DNA from: Candidatus Manganitrophaceae bacterium
Lineage (GTDB): Bacteria; Nitrospirota; Nitrospiria; SBBL01; Manganitrophaceae
Length of the DNA: 7,636 bases
Assembly (NCBI GenBank): GCA_004297235.1
Contig: SCUR01000233.1
Location: forward strand, 1-7,636
Reading direction: 5' to 3'
A program made the translations under genes and the position numbers. Each line of letters opens with the position of its first letter. Position 1 is the stretch's first letter. Positions 6,676-7,636 of this stretch are shown in pieces. The notes under the pieces were generated by a model, which was not told where the DNA came from, made no database searches, and saw nothing but the letters and a program-made list of their open reading frames with translations.

Positions 6676-6787
6676 GATCTCTCCTCCTCAGATCTCAGAT
6701 CGATTCCGCGCGTGTGATCCCGCCGGAGTCTTTCCTTTTCGATTGGTTTCGCAACTCGGAACCAGAAGCGGATACCGGCGCAGAAAA
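6676..6787. other. Intergenic region upstream of the treT-like gene
   Basis: This 112-bp gap lies between the redoxin stop and the TreT start. It contains the strong ribosome site AGGAGG (6683-6688), a tandem CAGATC (6689-6699 area) and loosely spaced inverted arms CGCCGG/CCGGCG. No clear -35/-10 pair or T-tailed terminator was recognised. It is large enough to hold a promoter, so treT may start a separate transcript. Confidence 0.4.
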
Positions 6788-7372
6788 TCACGTTCCGTTA
6801 TTGTTGTATCGCCCCTCTTCTCTAAAACCGGATTCCGCCGCAATCGCATCGACCGACCTCAAGGCGTCGAGCAATACCTTATCACGCACCGCCGAGAGGT
6901 GGCTTTTAAACCGGATGATGCCCGAAGAATCGAGAACCAGGAGATTGTAGAGCGGGCAGGCCCCCACGGGATGGGGAAGGCCCAACACCTTTCCCACCCA
7001 GTCGCCAGGGTCTAAAAGGAGCGGAAAGGTCATCCGATGGGTCCGAAGAATCCGCTCCGGCGTGGCGCGATCCTCCCCCAGGGTGGAGAGGGCGAAGATC
7101 TCCAGTCGGTCCCGGTTCGCTTCATAAACCCGCTGCAGCAACTGAATCCGCTCCTCGCAACCGGAACAGAGATTGGTGAGCCAGAGGACTGCGGCCTTTT
7201 CCGGAAAGATTCCCGAGAGGGTGAACGATCGCCCGGAGAGATCTTGCAGCCTAAAGTCGGGCGTTCGAGCGCCGATCTCCGCACCTTTCTTTCCAGAGAA
7301 GCTGAGGAGCCAGCGCGCCCGGATGAAGACTTTCCAGAAGAGCGCTTTTATCGAACCGGGTCTATCCCGCAT
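6788..7372 (-). CDS. Redoxin-domain (TlpA/AhpC-TSA-like) thioredoxin-fold protein
   Basis: This 194-residue thioredoxin-fold protein is probably a thiol-disulfide oxidoreductase or peroxiredoxin-like reductase. Seen: the redoxin entry motif GARTPDFRLQDLSGRSFTL (about 34-52), a strand leading to the redox motif C69-S-G-C72 in WLTNLCSGCEE, a TlpA/peroxiredoxin-type insertion (about 95-137), the cis-proline region GACPLYN with C139-P140, and VLDSSGIIRF (147-155). The N-terminus has a short positively charged hydrophobic stretch (8-25), not a convincing signal peptide or anchor. The ATG at 7370-7372 is chosen because AGGA lies 4 bases upstream and it follows the ATPase stop by 17 bp. The longer frame from 7471 would overlap the ATPase. 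Tight spacing to the ATPase suggests a role in metal-thiol redox handling. The partner is unknown. Confidence 0.85.
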   Translation of the reverse strand: MRDRPGSIKALFWKVFIRARWLLSFSGKKGAEIGARTPDFRLQDLSGRSFTLSGIFPEKAAVLWLTNLCSGCEERIQLLQRVYEANRDRLEIFALSTLGEDRATPERILRTHRMTFPLLLDPGDWVGKVLGLPHPVGACPLYNLLVLDSSGIIRFKSHLSAVRDKVLLDALRSVDAIAAESGFREEGRYNNNGT

Positions 7373-7389
7373 CGTTTCCTGCTGTCGAA

Positions 7390-7636
7390 TTATCCATACG
7401 TTTGGCCCGATGGACGGTCCGCTTCCTGTTTTGTCCGAACGGTCTTCCGGACCCCTTCGAGCCGGGTCCACTTCAGCAACAAGGCATTGATCGCAACCAA
7501 CACCGTGCTCCCCGACATCGACAGCGCCGCCACTTCCGGGCTGATCGTGATCGGATAGAAGACCCCCGCCGCGAGCGGAAAGGCGATGACATTATAGGCG
7601 ACCGCCCAGAAGAGGTTCTGACGCATCTTGCGCAGC
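7390..7636 (-). CDS. P1B-type heavy-metal (copper) transporting ATPase, C-terminal end only
   Basis: The last 81 residues of a P1B-type metal-pumping ATPase enter from the right window edge. Seen: LRKMRQNLFWAVAYNVIAFPLAAG, the segment that follows the conserved soluble ATP-binding region and forms the penultimate transmembrane helix, then PEVAALSMSGSTVLVAINALLL, the final transmembrane helix. The MSxST...VAxNA signature is part of the transmembrane metal site in copper/silver-type CopA and CopB pumps. A hydrophilic tail of about 27 residues (from KWTRLEGVRK) follows. The N-terminal metal-binding domain and the CPC or CPH motif lie outside the window, so Cu(I) versus another soft metal and CopA versus CopB type cannot be settled. 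It is the first visible gene of the leftward array and is followed after 17 bp by the redoxin gene. Confidence 0.9.
   Translation of the reverse strand, partial: LRKMRQNLFWAVAYNVIAFPLAAGVFYPITISPEVAALSMSGSTVLVAINALLLKWTRLEGVRKTVRTKQEADRPSGQTYG

Noticed and set aside
7373..7471. Longer N-terminus for the redoxin gene
   Set aside because: It would overlap the end of the ATPase gene out of frame. The internal ATG at 7372 has a ribosome site and fits the operon spacing.
1..7636. Mobile elements, CRISPR arrays, tRNA or attachment sites
   Set aside because: No transposase-like protein, regularly spaced repeats, cloverleaf-like sequence or long terminal repeats were seen on reading both strands.

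Overview
The window is bacterial, moderately GC-rich DNA. Genes are densely packed and in most cases have strong Shine-Dalgarno sites. It looks like a chromosomal neighbourhood that mixes heavy-metal handling with alpha-glucan and trehalose metabolism. No rRNA, tRNA, transposase or CRISPR array is visible, so the host cannot be placed firmly. My impression is an environmental chemolithotroph of the Nitrospirota or deltaproteobacterial kind, where I recall paired TreT and GH57 genes. That is a low-confidence inference from memory.

Left part (1-1730): a mercuric-reductase-like flavoprotein runs leftward off the window (1-737). A 310-bp AT-rich control region (738-1047) separates it from a rightward two-gene unit. 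That unit encodes a metal-type MerR regulator (1048-1500) and a 57-residue protein with a CPACGACP motif (1506-1679). A MerR-style promoter with a dyad in a 20-bp spacer lies directly before merR. The 57-residue gene has a perfect 11-base Shine-Dalgarno sequence embedded in the end of merR. A 15-bp-stem hairpin (1686-1722) closes the unit.

Right part (1812-7636): five genes all run leftward. In transcription order they are the 3' end of a P1B-type (copper or heavy-metal) ATPase, a thioredoxin-fold redoxin with a CSGC motif, a GT4 glycosyltransferase of the trehalose synthase (TreT) type with a YHS domain fused to its C-terminus, a GH57 glycoside hydrolase with a cysteine-rich tail, and a D-2-hydroxyacid dehydrogenase. 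Gaps are 17, 112, 43 and 105 bp, so one operon or two or three overlapping transcripts are possible.

Taken together, the metal genes plausibly export, reduce or buffer a thiophilic metal. The TreT and GH57 enzymes would interconvert glucose, trehalose and alpha-glucan. The dehydrogenase would reduce or oxidise a 2-keto/2-hydroxy acid such as pyruvate/lactate. The most unusual items are the TreT-YHS fusion, the MerR with a non-canonical set of cysteines, and its small co-encoded cysteine-motif partner.
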